NCBI RefSeq assembly: GCF_030294945.1
Contig: NZ_AP018448.1
Coordinates: 1 to 64,000 of the forward strand
DNA length: 64,000 bases
Direction of reading: 5' to 3'
DNA from: Streptomyces graminofaciens
GTDB lineage: Bacteria > Actinomycetota > Actinomycetes > Streptomycetales > Streptomycetaceae
In this document: positions 34,120 to 44,400 of the stretch, piece by piece
Layout of the letters: the number at the start of each line of letters is the position of its first letter
How positions within the stretch are numbered: the stretch's first letter is position 1
Translations under genes and position numbers: made by a program
Notes under the pieces: generated by a model
The model's input: only the letters and a program-made list of their open reading frames with translations
The model's database searches: none
Told to the model about the DNA's origin: nothing

Positions 34120-34964
34120 CCCGGCGTCTCACCGTACTCACCGGTGCCCTCGTCCTGGCCTCGGCCGGCATCGCGCACGCAGGTGACGATCCCGACGTCG
34201 ATGCCGGCAAGTGCCAGGTCGTCAAGTTCTGTGTCGGCGTCGGCGTCGACGACGAGACCGGCGGCAGCGGCGGGCAGGCGGGCGGCCCGCAGGGCAGCAG
34301 TGAAACCAGCGAGAGCAAGCTGAAGTGCAAGTACACGAAGATTGACCCGAAGCCGCCAGCCGAGCACCCGGCTTGGAAGGGCCAGGACCCGGCCAAGTAC
34401 GACATGTACTTCAGAGGTTGCTCAGATGGCGGTCTGGACAACCCGGACGGCTTCATCGTCGTGCCAGAGGGCCAGCCTCCCGTTCCGCAGGTGGACCCCC
34501 AGGAGTTGGCACAGAGCGCGGTCGACTCGATGACGCTGCTCGGCCCGGACATCGCCAGCCCCAAGGCGGCCGGGAAGTACACCGTCGGTGTCCCCATGTG
34601 GATGTGGGTCAACCAGAGCGCCACGACCTACGGACCGAACACCGCAACGGCGTCGGCGGGCGGGATAACGGTCACCGCAACGGCGAAGGTGTCGAAGATT
34701 GTTTGGCAGATGGGTGACGGCGCCAGCGTGACGTGCAACGGCCCTGGTACGCCCTACCAGGCCTCCGAGGGCATGGCGCAGTCGCCGACCTGCGGACACG
34801 TGTATTCCAAGACCTCAGCCGGTGCCAAGAACGGCAAGTTCCCGGTCACCGCGACGTCGACGTGGACGATCGACTGGCAGGGCGGCGGGCAGGCTGGCCA
34901 GCTCACCGAGATCCGGCAAACCAACGGGCAGGTGGCGATCGGCGAGCTGCAAGTCGTCAGGTAA
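34077..34964 (+). CDS. Secreted protein linked to Tad locus
   Basis: 295 residues; GTG 34077 lies inside the lipoprotein gene (43-nt overlap), with GTG 34065 as an alternative. A signal peptide (LTVLTGALVLASAGIAHA) leads to a Gly-rich linker and a beta-rich domain with paired Cys (CKYTK, RGCSDGG, TCNGPG, TCGHVY). The GDGASVTCNGPGTPY... and STWTIDWQGGGQ segments resemble PKD-like secreted proteins that accompany Tad-type loci in streptomycetes. Translation probably depends on the upstream gene. Confidence 0.65.
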   Translation: MDGHEVDRSRADLLARRLTVLTGALVLASAGIAHAGDDPDVDAGKCQVVKFCVGVGVDDETGGSGGQAGGPQGSSETSESKLKCKYTKIDPKPPAEHPAWKGQDPAKYDMYFRGCSDGGLDNPDGFIVVPEGQPPVPQVDPQELAQSAVDSMTLLGPDIASPKAAGKYTVGVPMWMWVNQSATTYGPNTATASAGGITVTATAKVSKIVWQMGDGASVTCNGPGTPYQASEGMAQSPTCGHVYSKTSAGAKNGKFPVTATSTWTIDWQGGGQAGQLTEIRQTNGQVAIGELQVVR

Positions 34965-34985
34965 CGCCGCCGGAAGGACTGAACG

Positions 34986-35690
34986 TTGAGCAAGACCCAA
35001 GAACGTGTAGGCACAGCCCCGAACGGAGTTCCTCAGCAGGGGCGCATGGCCGGACCGGTGGCTCCGCCTCGGGTGTCGGCTCGCAGGCGGCGTCCCGGTG
35101 TCATTGCCCTGTCCCTGGCGCTGATCGCCGCCGGAGGGGCTGGTGTTGCCGTCCTGCTGCTGCAGGTTGGCAACCGCACCGAGGTGGTGACCGTCGTCCG
35201 GGACGTCCAGGTCGGCCAGGTCCTCACGGAGGACGACCTGGGCAAGGCCTCCCTCGCCTTGGACCCGGCCGTCAAGGCGGTGCGCAGCGATGACCTGGAC
35301 TCGGTGGTGGGCAAGCGGGCCGCGGTGGAGCTCAAGCCCGGTTCCCTTCTCGCCCTGTCGCAGGTGACGAAGGACTCGCTGGTGAAAGCCGGCGAGCAGT
35401 TGGTGCCGATCGGGCTCGAGCCCAAGCAGATTCCGGCCACCGCGCTGGTGCCGGGCCAGAAGGTGCAGCTGGTCCATGTTCCGGCCCAGGGTGCGACGGA
35501 CACCGGCAAGACATCGGACGCCGTCGCGCAGACCATCGACGGACGGGTCGTGAAGGCGTCCACCGCTGCTCCCGGCACCGGCGTCGTGGTTGTCGACGTT
35601 GCCACATCCGCTACGGACGGCCCCACAGCGGCCGTGTGGGTGGCGTCCGGCACGCTGCGCCTGGTCCTCGCTGCCCCGGACGGCAGCTGA
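34986..35690 (+). CDS. cpaB: CpaB-like SAF-domain protein
   Basis: 234 residues from TTG 34986 (GGAAGG about 9 nt upstream). A basic N-terminal tail, one membrane segment (VIALSLALIAAGGAGVAVLLL) and a SAF domain (VVRDVQVGQVLTEDDLG, VGKRAAVELKPGSLLALSQV) match CpaB/RcpC, a periplasm- or wall-side assembly factor of Tad/Flp pili. TTG as start codon is rarer than GTG. Stop and next start overlap (TGATG). Confidence 0.78.
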   Translation: MSKTQERVGTAPNGVPQQGRMAGPVAPPRVSARRRRPGVIALSLALIAAGGAGVAVLLLQVGNRTEVVTVVRDVQVGQVLTEDDLGKASLALDPAVKAVRSDDLDSVVGKRAAVELKPGSLLALSQVTKDSLVKAGEQLVPIGLEPKQIPATALVPGQKVQLVHVPAQGATDTGKTSDAVAQTIDGRVVKASTAAPGTGVVVVDVATSATDGPTAAVWVASGTLRLVLAAPDGS

Positions 35691-36517
35691 TGGCTGTCAT
35701 CGCGCTGGTCGGGTGCAGTGGTGCACCCGGTGTGACGACGAGCGCGCTCGCCTTGCTGCTGTCCTGGCCTCTGGAGCCGGGCCGGCGGATGATCCTGGCC
35801 GAGTGCGACCCAGATGGCAGCGCCGTACTGCACGGACTGCTGCAGGGCACGCTCGGTGACCGCTACGGGCTGCGTAACCTTTCGGTCGCCGCCCGGCAGG
35901 GCGAACTCGGCGACGCGTTCTTTCGTCAGCTGATCGACCTGAGCAGCGAGGACGGCAAGAAGGAATCGCCGCGCGACCGGCTGCTGCTGCCGGGCATCAC
36001 CGATCCTGCGCAGGCGGCGAGCCTGGGCTCGGTATGGAAAGCCCTGGGGGTCATCTTCCGCGGCATCGAGGCCGAACACGGCCACGACGTCCTGATTGAC
36101 CTCGGCCGCCGGGGTGCTTTCGGGCCGTCCGGCGTCCTGGCCGAGCAGGCCGACGCCGTGTTCATGGTCGTGCGCAACACCCTGCGCTGCTTGCAGGCAG
36201 CCGAGGGCCGGGTGCGCGCTCTGCAGGAGCGGGTCGGCGGCGTCAGCGTGCTGATGATCAATGAGGGTCCGTATCCCGCGGGCGAGGTGCAGCGCGTGCT
36301 CCAGGTGCCCGTGGTGGCCACCCTGCCGTACGCCCCGAAGGACGCCAAGGTTCTGTCCGACGGCGTGGAACAGCCGCGTCACTTCACCAAGTCGCCGCTG
36401 ATGAAGGCCGCCCGGACGGCCACCACGCTGCTGGTGCAGCGGGCCGCAATGCGGCGGGCCCGCCTCGATCCGGGCGGCGTGCGTGCCGCAGGAGGCGAGG
36501 TGACCCGTGCGCGGTAG
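35690..36517 (+). CDS. TadZ/CpaE-like ParA-family protein
   Basis: 275 residues from ATG 35690. The N-terminus IALVGCSGAPGVTTSALAL is a degenerate P-loop (no Lys in the usual KGGxGKT position), with ILAECDPDGSA as the second motif; this is the pattern of TadZ/CpaE localisation proteins, which position the Tad machine at the membrane or pole. AEQADAVFMVVRNTLRCLQAAE fits the ParA fold. ATP binding is doubtful because of the altered Walker A. Confidence 0.75.
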   Translation: MAVIALVGCSGAPGVTTSALALLLSWPLEPGRRMILAECDPDGSAVLHGLLQGTLGDRYGLRNLSVAARQGELGDAFFRQLIDLSSEDGKKESPRDRLLLPGITDPAQAASLGSVWKALGVIFRGIEAEHGHDVLIDLGRRGAFGPSGVLAEQADAVFMVVRNTLRCLQAAEGRVRALQERVGGVSVLMINEGPYPAGEVQRVLQVPVVATLPYAPKDAKVLSDGVEQPRHFTKSPLMKAARTATTLLVQRAAMRRARLDPGGVRAAGGEVTRAR

Positions 36518-38006
36518 GCCTCTGCACACCGATCCCACGGTGGCTTCGCCGCCCGGCCGCCCCCAGCAGGTGTGGCCGCGCCAGGCGAACGGCACACAGG
36601 CACCGGCCGGTGTTGCCTCAAGTACGCGCGTACTCGGCGCCGCGGCTCCTCAGGTCACCGTCGACTACAAGGTCGCCCGGCATATCGCGGCCCAGGTCGC
36701 CAAGCAGCGCGAGGAGTTGCTGAAGAGCACGCCGGATATGGACCGGGCGAGCGAAGAGCAGCGCTGCCTGGACTGGATCAACGAGGCGGTCGCCCTGTGG
36801 TCGGACGCCCAGGCGATGGCGCCGCAGGAGGACGAAGCACTGCGGCGAGGCGTCTACGACCTGCTGTTCCGTGCCGGAAGGCTCCAGCCGTACCTGGACG
36901 ATGACCGGGTCGAGGACATCATCATTCAGGGCCCGAACGAGGTGTGGCTCGACTACGGCGACGGCGAACGCCGCATGGTCGGACCGATCGCCGACTCGGA
37001 AGAAGAACTCCTGGATCTGCTGCGGGAGTTGGCCCGGGGCTCCGGGCACAACGAGCGCACCATCTCCACCGCGAACCCCACCCTCGCCCTGTCCCTGCAG
37101 GACGGTTCCCGCCTTCAGGCCATCACCGGGCTCGGGCCGATGACCTACGCGGTCATCCGCCGGCACCGGGTCTCCCACGCCGACCTGGACGACCTCGTAC
37201 GGCTGGGCACGATCGACCCGATCCTGCGGGAGTTCCTCGGCGCGTGTGTCCGCGCGGAGAAGAACATCATGATCGCGGGGAAGCAGAAGGCGGGGAAGAC
37301 AACGCTGCTTCGGGCGATGCTCAAGGAGTTCGACCCCGAGACACGGTTTGCCACCATCCAGACCGAGGACGAGCTTTTCGCCCACGCCAACGGCTACCAC
37401 CGCCAGGTCGTCTCCCTGGTCGGGCGCGAGTCGAACGGGGAGAGGGACGTCACCGGCCGCAGCGCCGGCGAGGTCACGCTCTTGGACCTGATGCACCCGG
37501 CGCTGCGCATGTCGCTGGAGCGGATCGTGGTCGGTGAGGTCCGCGGGCCCGAAGTCGTCGCCATGATGCAGGCGCTGACGAACGGCTCGGGCGGCAACCT
37601 GTGCACCATCCACGCCCGCCGCCCGGACATCATCTTCGACAGGATCGCCGAACTGTACGCGCTCGCCCAGGACAACCTGTCCGAGCAGCTCGCCTACCGG
37701 CAGACCGCGAACGGCCTGGACTTCATCGTGTACGTCGACATGACGGACGAGACGCAGATCGGCGGCCGCCGCCACCGCTACGTCTCTCACATCCTGGAGC
37801 TGACCGGGATCGGCGAGTCCGGCCGCCCCGCCACCAACGAAGTCTTCTCCCCCGGGGCGGAGTTCGGCGAGCTGCGGGCGGTCCCGCGGATGGATCCGGG
37901 CTGCGCCGACGACCTGCGCCGGGTCGGGTTCGACTCCGCCCTGCTGCAACAGCCCTACGGGGCCTGGCAGGCCCCGCTGCCGCTGAAGGTGGGGGCGCGC
38001 CGATGA
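36507..38006 (+). CDS. tadA: TadA/CpaF-type secretion ATPase
   Basis: 499 residues from GTG 36507, overlapping TadZ by 11 nt. The N-terminal 80 residues are disordered; VEDIIIQGPNEVWLDYGDGE begins the CpaF/VirB11 core, Walker A AGKQKAGKTT is at about residues 257-266, the Asp box QTEDELFAH near 288 and Walker B LERIVVGEVRGPEV near 335. This is the hexameric motor that powers pilus polymerisation. All motifs are intact. Confidence 0.9.
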   Translation: MRGRPLHTDPTVASPPGRPQQVWPRQANGTQAPAGVASSTRVLGAAAPQVTVDYKVARHIAAQVAKQREELLKSTPDMDRASEEQRCLDWINEAVALWSDAQAMAPQEDEALRRGVYDLLFRAGRLQPYLDDDRVEDIIIQGPNEVWLDYGDGERRMVGPIADSEEELLDLLRELARGSGHNERTISTANPTLALSLQDGSRLQAITGLGPMTYAVIRRHRVSHADLDDLVRLGTIDPILREFLGACVRAEKNIMIAGKQKAGKTTLLRAMLKEFDPETRFATIQTEDELFAHANGYHRQVVSLVGRESNGERDVTGRSAGEVTLLDLMHPALRMSLERIVVGEVRGPEVVAMMQALTNGSGGNLCTIHARRPDIIFDRIAELYALAQDNLSEQLAYRQTANGLDFIVYVDMTDETQIGGRRHRYVSHILELTGIGESGRPATNEVFSPGAEFGELRAVPRMDPGCADDLRRVGFDSALLQQPYGAWQAPLPLKVGARR

Positions 38007-38956
38007 CCCTGTTATGGGGACTGCTCAGCGGCATGGCCGTCGTCGGCGGGCTGATCGGTGTCGTGGCCGGGTTCGTGGGAACGACGGCGCCGCGCCGAGC
38101 TCCGTTGTGGCAGCGGTGGCGCTCACTGGGCGCCGGGAAGGACCAGAGTGAGGACGTCCGGCTCCGCCGGCGGACCCTCGCGGTCGTGGCGGTCGCCGTC
38201 TTCGCGGGCGTGTGGCTGGTTTCGGGGAACTTCGTGGGCGGCGCCCTGCTGGGTGCGGCCGTCATCGGCGTACCCTGGCTGATCACCCCAGCACAGACTG
38301 CACAGGAGCGCATCGGCCAGCTGGAGGCCTTGAGCGAGTGGACCCAGCGGCTGGCCGGCCTGCTGCGACTGGGCATGGGCCTGGAACAGGCGATGATGAC
38401 CAGCCGTAAGGGCGCGCCCGACGAGCTTGCCCCGCAGATCATCAACCTGTCCGACCGGCTGCGCCTGGGGTGGCGGCCAGAGGGAGCGCTCCGCGCATTC
38501 GCCGATGAACTGGACGATGTCACCGCGGACAAGGTGCTCGCCGCGCTCATCTTGTCGGCGGGCGACCGCGGCCCGGGCCTGGCGCAGGCGTTGGAGGACC
38601 TGGCCGGAACGGTGCGCGACGAGGTCGCCCGTAAGCGCGCCATCGAGGCCGACCGGGCGAAACCGCGGACCACGGTGCGGTGGATGACCATCATCACCGT
38701 GGGCGTGGTGGTGGCCGGGTTCTTCGTGCCCAGCTACACCAAGCCGTACTCGACGCTGCTGGGACAATTGGTGCTCGCCTTCCTGACGGCGGGGTTCATC
38801 GGGGTGCTCGCCCTGATGCGGCAGCTGGGCTCCTTCCGCCGCATCCCCCGATTCTTGATCACCGATCCGTCCAGCACGGTCCGGCTGCCTGCTCCATCGA
38901 CGGAGCCCGACGTCGTACCGGTCGCCGGCCGTGAGCCGGAAGGAGCCGGCTCGTGA
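38003..38956 (+). CDS. tadB: TadB-like pilus inner-membrane protein
   Basis: 317 residues, ATG 38003 overlapping the TadA stop by 4 nt. It has a leading membrane segment, a central pair (LAVVAVAVFAGVWLVSGNFVGG, then AAVIGVPWLI), a cytosolic T2SSF domain (WTQRLAGLLRLGMGLEQAMM, LGWRPEGALRAFADELDD) and two C-terminal segments. This matches TadB, the platform protein that couples TadA to the pilus. It is followed by TadC with a GTGA overlap. Confidence 0.82.
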   Translation: MTLLWGLLSGMAVVGGLIGVVAGFVGTTAPRRAPLWQRWRSLGAGKDQSEDVRLRRRTLAVVAVAVFAGVWLVSGNFVGGALLGAAVIGVPWLITPAQTAQERIGQLEALSEWTQRLAGLLRLGMGLEQAMMTSRKGAPDELAPQIINLSDRLRLGWRPEGALRAFADELDDVTADKVLAALILSAGDRGPGLAQALEDLAGTVRDEVARKRAIEADRAKPRTTVRWMTIITVGVVVAGFFVPSYTKPYSTLLGQLVLAFLTAGFIGVLALMRQLGSFRRIPRFLITDPSSTVRLPAPSTEPDVVPVAGREPEGAGS

Positions 38957-39837
38957 ACCTGTTCCCCGTCCTCCTGGCCGGCGGCACGGTCGGTGCAGGC
39001 CTCGCGCTGCTGGTGCGGGAACTCCTGCGCCCCCAGCCCGCGTTGGGGCCTGCCCTCGCGCGCAGCGCCCCGGCCGCCTTGACGATGCCGGAGCCGGAGC
39101 TGGACCGCGAGGAGGTGTGGGGCCGTTGGCTGCTGGCCCGTCTCGAGCGGCTGCCCGGCGTGCGGATCCCTGCCACCAACTTGGCTCTTCTGGGCCAGGG
39201 GCCGGGCCAGTTCATGCTGAAGAAGGTGGCGCTCGCTGGTCTCGGCCTGCTCTGCCCGGTGATCGCGACGATCCCGTGGATCGTCGCGGGCGTCTCCCTG
39301 CCGTTCTACGTGCCCGGAGCGGTCGGACTCCTCATCGCGGGGCTGCTGTTCATCACGCCCGATCTCGCAGTACGCGATCAGGCCAAGCGGGCGCGGGAGG
39401 AATTCGCGCACGCCCTGTCCGCCTACCTGGACCTGGTCGCGCTCAAGCGAGCCGCCGACGCCGGTCCCACCGAGGCCCTGGAGAAGGCCGCCGAAGTCGG
39501 CGCCGGCTGGCCCTTCCTGTACCTGCAGGGCGCGCTGCGCCGGGCCCGGCTGGAGAAGATCCCGCCGTATCAGGCACTCACTGAGCTGGCCGCCGAGTAC
39601 GACCTGCCCGTCCTGGACGACGTCGCCGACATCATGCGGGGCTCGGCCACCGACGGCGCCGCCGTCTACAAGGCCCTGCGCGCCCGTACCGCCGCTCTCA
39701 ACGCCGAACTGCTGGCCGACCAGGCCACGGAGGCCAACGCCGCCAGCGAGAAGATGACCGCCCCGGGAGCCCTGCTCGCCGTCCTGGTCATGCTTCTGAT
39801 GGCCTTCCCTGCGGTCATCCGCATGCTCACCATCTAG
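38953..39837 (+). CDS. tadC: TadC-like pilus inner-membrane protein
   Basis: 294 residues from GTG 38953. Hydrophobic segments at the N-terminus, the middle (LAGLGLLCPVIATIPWIVAG, AVGLLIAGLLFI) and the C-terminus surround a T2SSF domain (EFAHALSAYLDLVALKRAAD, PPYQALTELAAEYDLPVLD). It pairs with TadB as platform. A 45-bp gap with AAGGAG separates it from the pilin gene. Confidence 0.82.
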   Translation: MNLFPVLLAGGTVGAGLALLVRELLRPQPALGPALARSAPAALTMPEPELDREEVWGRWLLARLERLPGVRIPATNLALLGQGPGQFMLKKVALAGLGLLCPVIATIPWIVAGVSLPFYVPGAVGLLIAGLLFITPDLAVRDQAKRAREEFAHALSAYLDLVALKRAADAGPTEALEKAAEVGAGWPFLYLQGALRRARLEKIPPYQALTELAAEYDLPVLDDVADIMRGSATDGAAVYKALRARTAALNAELLADQATEANAASEKMTAPGALLAVLVMLLMAFPAVIRMLTI

Positions 39838-39882
39838 CCCCGTCTCAACTCGGAACCGCTGTAGGAGCAAGGAGTCCCGATC

Positions 39883-40098
39883 ATGAACCACACCGCAGCC
39901 CGTACCTACCGTGCGGTGCACTGGCTGACCACGCGTCTGCAGGAGAGCCTTCAGGAAGCCAGGCGCCGTCCGGACCGCGGAGACGTCAGCACCACCACCG
40001 TCATCATCTGGGTGGCCGCTGTCACCGGCGCCGTGATGATCGCCGGGACGATCGCCGTCGTGATAGCCAAGTACAACGGCAAGCTCAACGGGCTGTGA
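39883..40098 (+). CDS. Flp/Tad-type pilin candidate
   Basis: 71 residues from ATG 39883 (AAGGAG upstream). A basic N-terminus with RGDVSTTTVIIWVAAVTGAV resembles a prepilin: charged leader, Gly-Asp cut region, then a long hydrophobic helix. Cleavage would be after the Gly in RRPDRG or nearby, by the peptidase encoded at 46642. It has its own good ribosome site, in keeping with a major pilin needing high expression. Small size is typical of Flp pilins. Confidence 0.75.
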   Translation: MNHTAARTYRAVHWLTTRLQESLQEARRRPDRGDVSTTTVIIWVAAVTGAVMIAGTIAVVIAKYNGKLNGL

Positions 40099-40523
40099 TG
40101 TCCCGTCCGGAGCGGCTGAAGGACTGGTGGCGCGGGCGACGATGGCGCGACGACCGCGGTGACACGTCCATACAGATGGCGATCGTCTTCCCCTTCGTGC
40201 TGCTCGCCACGGTCGCCGTCATCCAGGCCTCCATGTGGTACTACGCGAGGCAGATCGCCCTGACCGCTGCCCGCGAAGGAGCCACCGCAGCCCGCGCCTA
40301 CCAGTCGAGCCCGGCCGATGGCGCGGCCCAGGCGCGGAGCGTGCTGGAGCGCACCGCGGGTGACAGCCTGCGCGGCTACAGCGTCGTGGCCAGCAGCAAC
40401 GGGCAGCGTGTGCGGGTAGAGGTCACCGGAACGGCAATGTCGATGATCCCGGGCATCTCCGGCCTGCAGGTCACCCAGTCGGCGTCCGGGGCCGTGGAAC
40501 GCTGGACGGTCCCGGGAAGGTGA
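40098..40523 (+). CDS. TadE-like minor pilin
   Basis: 141 residues; ATG 40098 overlaps the pilin stop (TGATG), GTG 40095 is an alternative. A basic region (RRWRDDRGDTSIQ) precedes a hydrophobic helix (MAIVFPFVLLATVAVIQASMWYYAR) followed by AREGATAARAY, the TadE pattern. The rest is a small extracellular domain (VVASSNGQRVRVEVTGTA). A pseudopilin-like tip or initiation subunit role is known for TadE. Confidence 0.78.
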   Translation: MSRPERLKDWWRGRRWRDDRGDTSIQMAIVFPFVLLATVAVIQASMWYYARQIALTAAREGATAARAYQSSPADGAAQARSVLERTAGDSLRGYSVVASSNGQRVRVEVTGTAMSMIPGISGLQVTQSASGAVERWTVPGR

Positions 40524-40972
40524 ACAACATGGCCCGATGGGCTCGCAGGCTTCGCAGCGATGACGGCAGTGCCGCGATTGAGGCCGCCATCATCCTCCCG
40601 TCTTTGATCATGTTCTTGTGTCTGGCGATCGCTGGCGGACGCCTCGTCACCTCCGGAGCGAAGATCGACTCTGCGGCTGAGGACGCGGCCAGGGAAGCCT
40701 CCATTCACCGCACCGCCGCCTCCGCCCAGGGCGCCGCGCAGGCGGCGGCCGCCAACGCCCTGAACGACCAGGGCATCACGTGCGCGTCGGCTTCCGTCAG
40801 GATCGACACCGGTGGCCTGAGCGTGCCGGTGGGCCAGGTCGGCACGGTCACCGCAACCGTGACCTGCACCGTCAACCTCTCCGACCTCTTGCTGCCGGGC
40901 GCTCCCGGGGCGCGGACGCTCACGTCAACGGCGACCTCGGTGGTGGACCAGTACCGGCAGCGGAGCGACTGA
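40520..40972 (+). CDS. TadE/TadF-like minor pilin
   Basis: 150 residues from GTG 40520, overlapping the previous stop. RSDDGSAAIEAAIILPSLIMFLC is a typical TadE-like GxxxIE plus hydrophobic helix, followed by AEDAAREASIHRTAASA. The C-terminal domain has two cysteines (GITCASASV, VTCTVNLSD) that may form a disulfide. Together with the neighbours it completes a set of three minor-pilin-like proteins. Confidence 0.76.
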   Translation: MNNMARWARRLRSDDGSAAIEAAIILPSLIMFLCLAIAGGRLVTSGAKIDSAAEDAAREASIHRTAASAQGAAQAAAANALNDQGITCASASVRIDTGGLSVPVGQVGTVTATVTCTVNLSDLLLPGAPGARTLTSTATSVVDQYRQRSD

Positions 40973-41424
40973 TGATCTTCCGGCACATGAGGCAGAGCCA
41001 TCCACAGTGGGATGACCGCGGAGGCGTCACCGTGTTCGTCGCCGTATGCGTCATGGCACTGATCGGCATCATCGGCGTCGCCGTCGACGGCGGCAGCAAA
41101 ATGCGCGCGGTCGAACGAGCCGACTACATCGCCGGCGAGGCAGCCCGGGCCGGCGGACAGGCCATCGACCCCGCTGAGGCCATCAGCGGCAATGCGATCG
41201 TCGTGGATCCGCAGAACGCGCAGGCCGCCGCTCAGGCGTACCTGCGCTCCGTCGGCGCCACCGGCACGGTCAGCGTGTCCGGCGACGGCAAGACCCTCAC
41301 CGTGAACATCACCAGCACCTACGACACGAAGTTCCTGTCGGTGGTCGGGATCGGCTCGCTGTCGGTGACCGGCCAGGGCAAGGCCACCCTCCTGCATGGC
41401 ATCACCGCTCCCGAAGGAAACTGA
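40972..41424 (+). CDS. TadG-like pilus protein
   Basis: 150 residues from ATG 40972 (TGATG overlap). DDRGGVTVFVAVCVMALIGIIGVAVDGGSKM is split here only for reading: a GGVT leader and a hydrophobic helix ending in VDGG, the hallmark of TadG-like (putative Flp pilus-assembly) proteins; then RADYIAGEAARAGGQAID. It lacks the von Willebrand domain of long TadG proteins. Again overlaps the next start. Confidence 0.75.
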   Translation: MIFRHMRQSHPQWDDRGGVTVFVAVCVMALIGIIGVAVDGGSKMRAVERADYIAGEAARAGGQAIDPAEAISGNAIVVDPQNAQAAAQAYLRSVGATGTVSVSGDGKTLTVNITSTYDTKFLSVVGIGSLSVTGQGKATLLHGITAPEGN

Positions 41425-44400
41425 TGCGCACCACCCACTCCCCCACCGCAGCGGCTGCCCGCACCCTGGCCCGTCTTCTCAAGGCCGGCTTGAGCCTGCT
41501 CGTTCTGGTCGCCGCGGTCGTAGGGCTGCCGTTGCTGCTGGCCTGGGTCACTCCGGTCATCTGGGCTTCCACCCACGACGACCTCACGCACCTGCTGGAC
41601 CGACAGGACACGGGCGCGGCGTTTTTGCTGTTGCTCGCCTGCGTGGGCTGGATCGGGTGGCTGCAGTTCAGTTTCTGTGCGGTACGCGAGCTGATCGCGC
41701 AGGTGCGGGGCCGGAGCTGGCACGCACCGCGAGGGATGGGCGCCTCGCAGCGCGCTGCGGCGCTACTGATCGGCAGCATCCTGGTGCTGTTGCCCACGAG
41801 TTCGGCCCTGGCCTTTGATGCTCAGGCCGCACCGGCTACTGCGGCGCCCGTCATCCCCGGCCAGACGGTCCAGGCCTCGCAAGGAGGCGAGACCGATCAA
41901 CCCTCGCCGTCCTCCACGGCGCGCACACCCGCGTCCGGTACGTCGTACACGGTGCGCGAGGCGCGGCCGGCCGAGAGCCTGTGGGGCATCGCCGAGCGGG
42001 AGTTGGGCGACGGCGAGCGGTGGCGGGAGATCGCTTCTCTGAACGAGGGCCGTGTCATGCCCGACGGGCAGGTCTTCCGAGCGAACAGCTTTCTGCAGCC
42101 CGGCTGGCAGCTTCAGATGCCCGACGCCGCTGCGGCGGGAGGTGTCCGCACGCAGTTGGGGGACGGTCCTGCCACTTCTGCTGGCCAGAGCGAGCACGCC
42201 GTCACGGTCCACTCGGGCGACTACCTGTCGAAGATCGCACAGGAGGAGCTCGGCGACGGCACCAAGTGGCCCGAATTATTCGAGGCCAGCGAGGGCAAGC
42301 CGCAGCCGCACGGCCTGCCCGAGATCACCGATCCGGATGTCATCTACCCAGGACAGCAGATCACCGTGCCCGGCGCGCAGGCCGACCAGCAGACGCCGCC
42401 GCGCGAGAGCAGTAACAGGGATGCGGGGGACAACCAGGAGAGCACTCCCCCGGCTACTCAGGCGCCGGACAGCGAGCAGACGCCGGGCGATGATACGGGC
42501 GATGGGCAGGCACCCGCGCCAGGCCAGAGCACCGCGCCCACACCGGAGTCGTCGGCTCCCCGTACCCCGAGCAGCCGGCCCGCCGAGCAGCCCGGCCAGG
42601 AGCACTCTCCTTCCGCAACGGCTTCAGCGAAGCCGCAGCCCAGCAGCGGCGCCTCGTCCTCTTCCTCCTTGCCGTCGGCGTCGGGTGAGCAGCCTGGTGC
42701 CGCTGGCTCCTCCCCCACCGCCGCGGCGTCAAAGACGCCGGCGTCGGCTCCGGCCGACGGTCCGCTGGTGCTGCGCACGGTGCTGGGCGCCGGTGCGCTG
42801 CTGGCCGCCGCCATCACCGGTGCTCTCGCTCTGAGAAGGGCGCTGCAGCGCCGCCGCCGCAAGCCGGGCGAGAAGATCGCCATCGCGTCGGAGACGTCCC
42901 CGGCGGAGGCGAAGTTGGCTGCGGCCGCCGAACCGGGCGGCGCCGCTCGCCTGGACACGGTACTGAGGACCATGGCCCACCAGGTGGCACAGCAGGAGGG
43001 TCCTGCGGTCCTGCCGCAGCTGCGGGCCGCACGGATCGGCGCCCGCACAGTGGAGGTGCTGCCCGAGGACCTTGCCCAGACGCCGCAGGCACCCTTCGTC
43101 TCCGGGAAGGGCGGCTGGTGGGTCCTTGACTCCGATGCGGTCGTCCTGAGCGAGGAGGCCGCCCGCGAAGTGCCGGCACCGTATCCGGGACTGGTCACGG
43201 TCGGCAGCACCGAAGCGGGCGACCTTCTGCTGCTCAATCTCGCCCGGGTGTCCGCCGTTTTGCTGGACGGCAATCCGGTGCACATCACCGAAGTGTGCAC
43301 CTCGCTCGCCCTGGAGCTCGGGATGAGCCCGTGGGCGAGCGAAGTCGAGGTCGTGACGGTCGGGTTCGGCGAGGACCTGCCGCAGCTGCTGCCCACCGCG
43401 CGGATCGCCCACATGCGCCACGCCACGCACGCGCTGCGCGATCTGAGCGAGCGACTGCTCGAGGCCCACCAGATGCCCGAGACCAGTCACCAGCCCTACC
43501 TGGTGCTGTGCGCATCGTCGCTGGACCCCGACGCGGCCTGGGAGTTCGCCGACGTCATCGACAAGGCGGGGACGGTTCCCGTGACCCTCATCGCCCCGGC
43601 GAGCACGGCGGCCGCACACTTCCCCGAGGCGGAGATCCTCAACGCCTCGCTCAGCACACCGCAGCAACTCGACTCCGTCGGCTCAGAGATCACGGTGCAG
43701 CGCCTGGAGCACGCCTCGTATCTGCAGATCACCACCGCGCTGAGGGTGTCCGCGCAGTCGGCCCATCCGGCTGAGGGTCCGTGGAAGGACGTCCCAGAAG
43801 AGCCCGACCACGTGGCCCAGGCCGAGCAGACCGGGCCGCAGGAGACTGCCGTGCCTGCGCCCCGCCCGGGCACGAGCCCCTCGGTGACGCCGGCAGCAGA
43901 TGTGAGCGTCGAGGTCTTCCCAGCCCTGCTCGCCGCCACCATCGACCCGACCGGACTGCGCCTCCTGCGGCTGCCGGCAACCTCACCGGTGCCTCAGGCC
44001 GAGGAGGACCAAGCTCCGGGCACCGGCACTCCGGCGCCCCAGGGCGCACAGGAATCGGAGCCCCAGGAAAAGGAATCGGACGCCGCGGATGCCCCTGCGG
44101 CGGGCACGGGGGCGGAGACGGGGGCGGTGGAGAGCGCGGCTCAAGACCTGCACGCGCCGGAGATCCGGGTTCTGGGCCCGGTCGAGGTGACGGGAGTGGA
44201 CAGCACCGGCCACGGCCCGCGCATGGCCCAGCTCGCCGCGCTGTTGTATTTCCGGGCCGGGCGGAGCGCGGACGCCGTGTGCTCCGACATGGATCCCATC
44301 AGTCCGTGGGGACTGAGCACCCTCAACGCCCGGATGCAGGGCCTGCGCCGTTCCCTGGGCAGCGATCCCGCCGGCAACCCCTACGTTCCACGGCGCAAGT